From assembly GCA_036732755.1 (NCBI GenBank), contig DAINBU010000111.1, forward strand, positions 1 to 16,232: a DNA stretch of 16,232 nt, given 5' to 3'. The position numbers and the translations under genes are program-made. This DNA comes from DASRRB01 sp036732755 (GTDB lineage: Bacteria > Planctomycetota > B15-G4 > SIAN01). The notes beneath the pieces were generated by a model. The model made no database searches. It had not been told where the DNA came from and saw only the letters and a list, made by a program, of their open reading frames with translations. This document shows positions 15,899-16,232 of this stretch, one piece after another (the stretch's first letter is position 1; each line of letters opens with the position of its first letter).

Positions 15899-16232
15899 TC
15901 AGGGCGTCCGCGGGTGCAGCGGCCGCAGCAGCGCGCGCAGCCGCTGCTCGAAGCGCCAGCTCGACTCGTCGCTCGCCCCGCGCAGCTGCGTCAGCGGGAG
16001 CGGGATCTCGTCGCCGTCGCGGTCGACGACGAACTCGGCGCGGCCGCGCGCGTCGCGGCGCCAGCCGATCACCTCGAGCTGCGGGTCGATGCGCACCAGA
16101 TCGCGGACGACCCGGCGGCAAATCGTCCGCCAATTCGGCGGGACGCCGTTCAAGCGATTGTCGCCGTTGAGCCGGCCGAAGACGGCGATGCCGACCAGCG
16201 AGAGGATGAACCAGACGGAGAGGATCGCGGTG
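15899..16232 (-). CDS. Unknown single-pass membrane protein, C-terminal part; 5' end outside window
   Basis: The frame is open from the right edge of the window to the TGA at 15899-15901 and gives 110 visible residues. A TTG at 16153 could start an 84-residue protein, but the frame continues upstream and encodes a clear hydrophobic helix (AILSVWFILSLVGIAVFG), so the gene very probably begins beyond the edge. After the helix comes a soluble, Arg-rich segment of about 90 residues with VPPNWRTICRRVVRDLVRID, then a short beta-like stretch (EVIGWRRDARGRAEFVVDRDG), and a helical end (SSWRFEQRLRALLRPLHP). I recognise no family. It lies 38 bp upstream of the phosphopantetheinyl transferase gene on the same strand, so cotranscription is likely. 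Function unknown. Confidence 0.7.
   Translation of the reverse strand, partial: TAILSVWFILSLVGIAVFGRLNGDNRLNGVPPNWRTICRRVVRDLVRIDPQLEVIGWRRDARGRAEFVVDRDGDEIPLPLTQLRGASDESSWRFEQRLRALLRPLHPRTP

Noticed and set aside
15861..16133. Upstream extension of the phosphopantetheinyl transferase frame
   Set aside because: It would overlap the neighbouring gene and is Arg/Ala-rich low-complexity; the ATG at 15860 gives the normal family length.
15899..16153. A complete 84-residue protein starting at TTG 16153
   Set aside because: The frame stays open to the window edge and encodes a convincing transmembrane helix upstream, so a partial longer gene is more likely.
1..16232. tRNA, rRNA, IS element, CRISPR array, prophage or attachment site
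   Set aside because: None was seen: no transposase or integrase motifs, no spaced direct repeats of CRISPR size, and no cloverleaf-like or rRNA-like segments outside the coding regions.

Overview
The window is a high-GC (by eye about 70%) bacterial segment that looks chromosomal. It ends inside a gene on both sides. The gene set suggests Planctomycetota: exported FG-GAP/VCBS proteins with ASPIC/UnbV ends, a lipoprotein-like pectate lyase, and a beta-propeller/di-heme cytochrome fusion with an N-terminal domain of a type I associate with that phylum. Acidobacteriota or Myxococcota are not excluded. I have no 16S or other marker to decide it.

Left part (1-5434): the right-hand end of a hybrid type I PKS/NRPS assembly line. 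A PKS fragment (KR-ACP) overlaps by 4 bp (ATGA) an NRPS gene holding one C-A-PCP module with no release domain. A cytochrome P450 gene faces it from the opposite strand across a 20-bp gap that contains a perfect 16-bp palindrome. A probable polyketide-peptide made here would need a release enzyme, and carrier-protein activation by a phosphopantetheinyl transferase. One such transferase gene is encoded near the right end (15183-15860), about 10 kb away.

Middle part (5435-15172): four genes for exported proteins. One is a signal-peptide-bearing beta-propeller with a C-terminal di-heme c-type cytochrome domain (5625-7760, GTG start with a strong GGAGG site). Facing it is a two-gene minus-strand unit, in which an NTF2-like/FG-GAP/ASPIC-UnbV protein (11651 to 9249) is followed 32 bp later by a pectate lyase with calcium-binding repeats (9216 to 7789). 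Divergent from that unit, across 116 bp, is a very large lipoprotein with a helical-repeat region, FG-GAP repeats, ASPIC/UnbV and a C-terminal region of about 440 residues that I cannot name (11768-15172). Its promoter has a consensus TTGACA so close to the ATG that the mRNA is probably leaderless.

Right part (15183-16232): a minus-strand pair, the Sfp/EntD-type phosphopantetheinyl transferase and, upstream of it, the C-terminal part of a gene for a one-helix membrane protein of unknown function that runs off the window.

I saw no tRNA, rRNA, IS element, CRISPR array, attachment site or replication origin. Genes are tightly packed. All three convergent gaps are 10 to 28 bp, and the only gaps over 100 bp are the two divergent promoter regions (190 and 116 bp).
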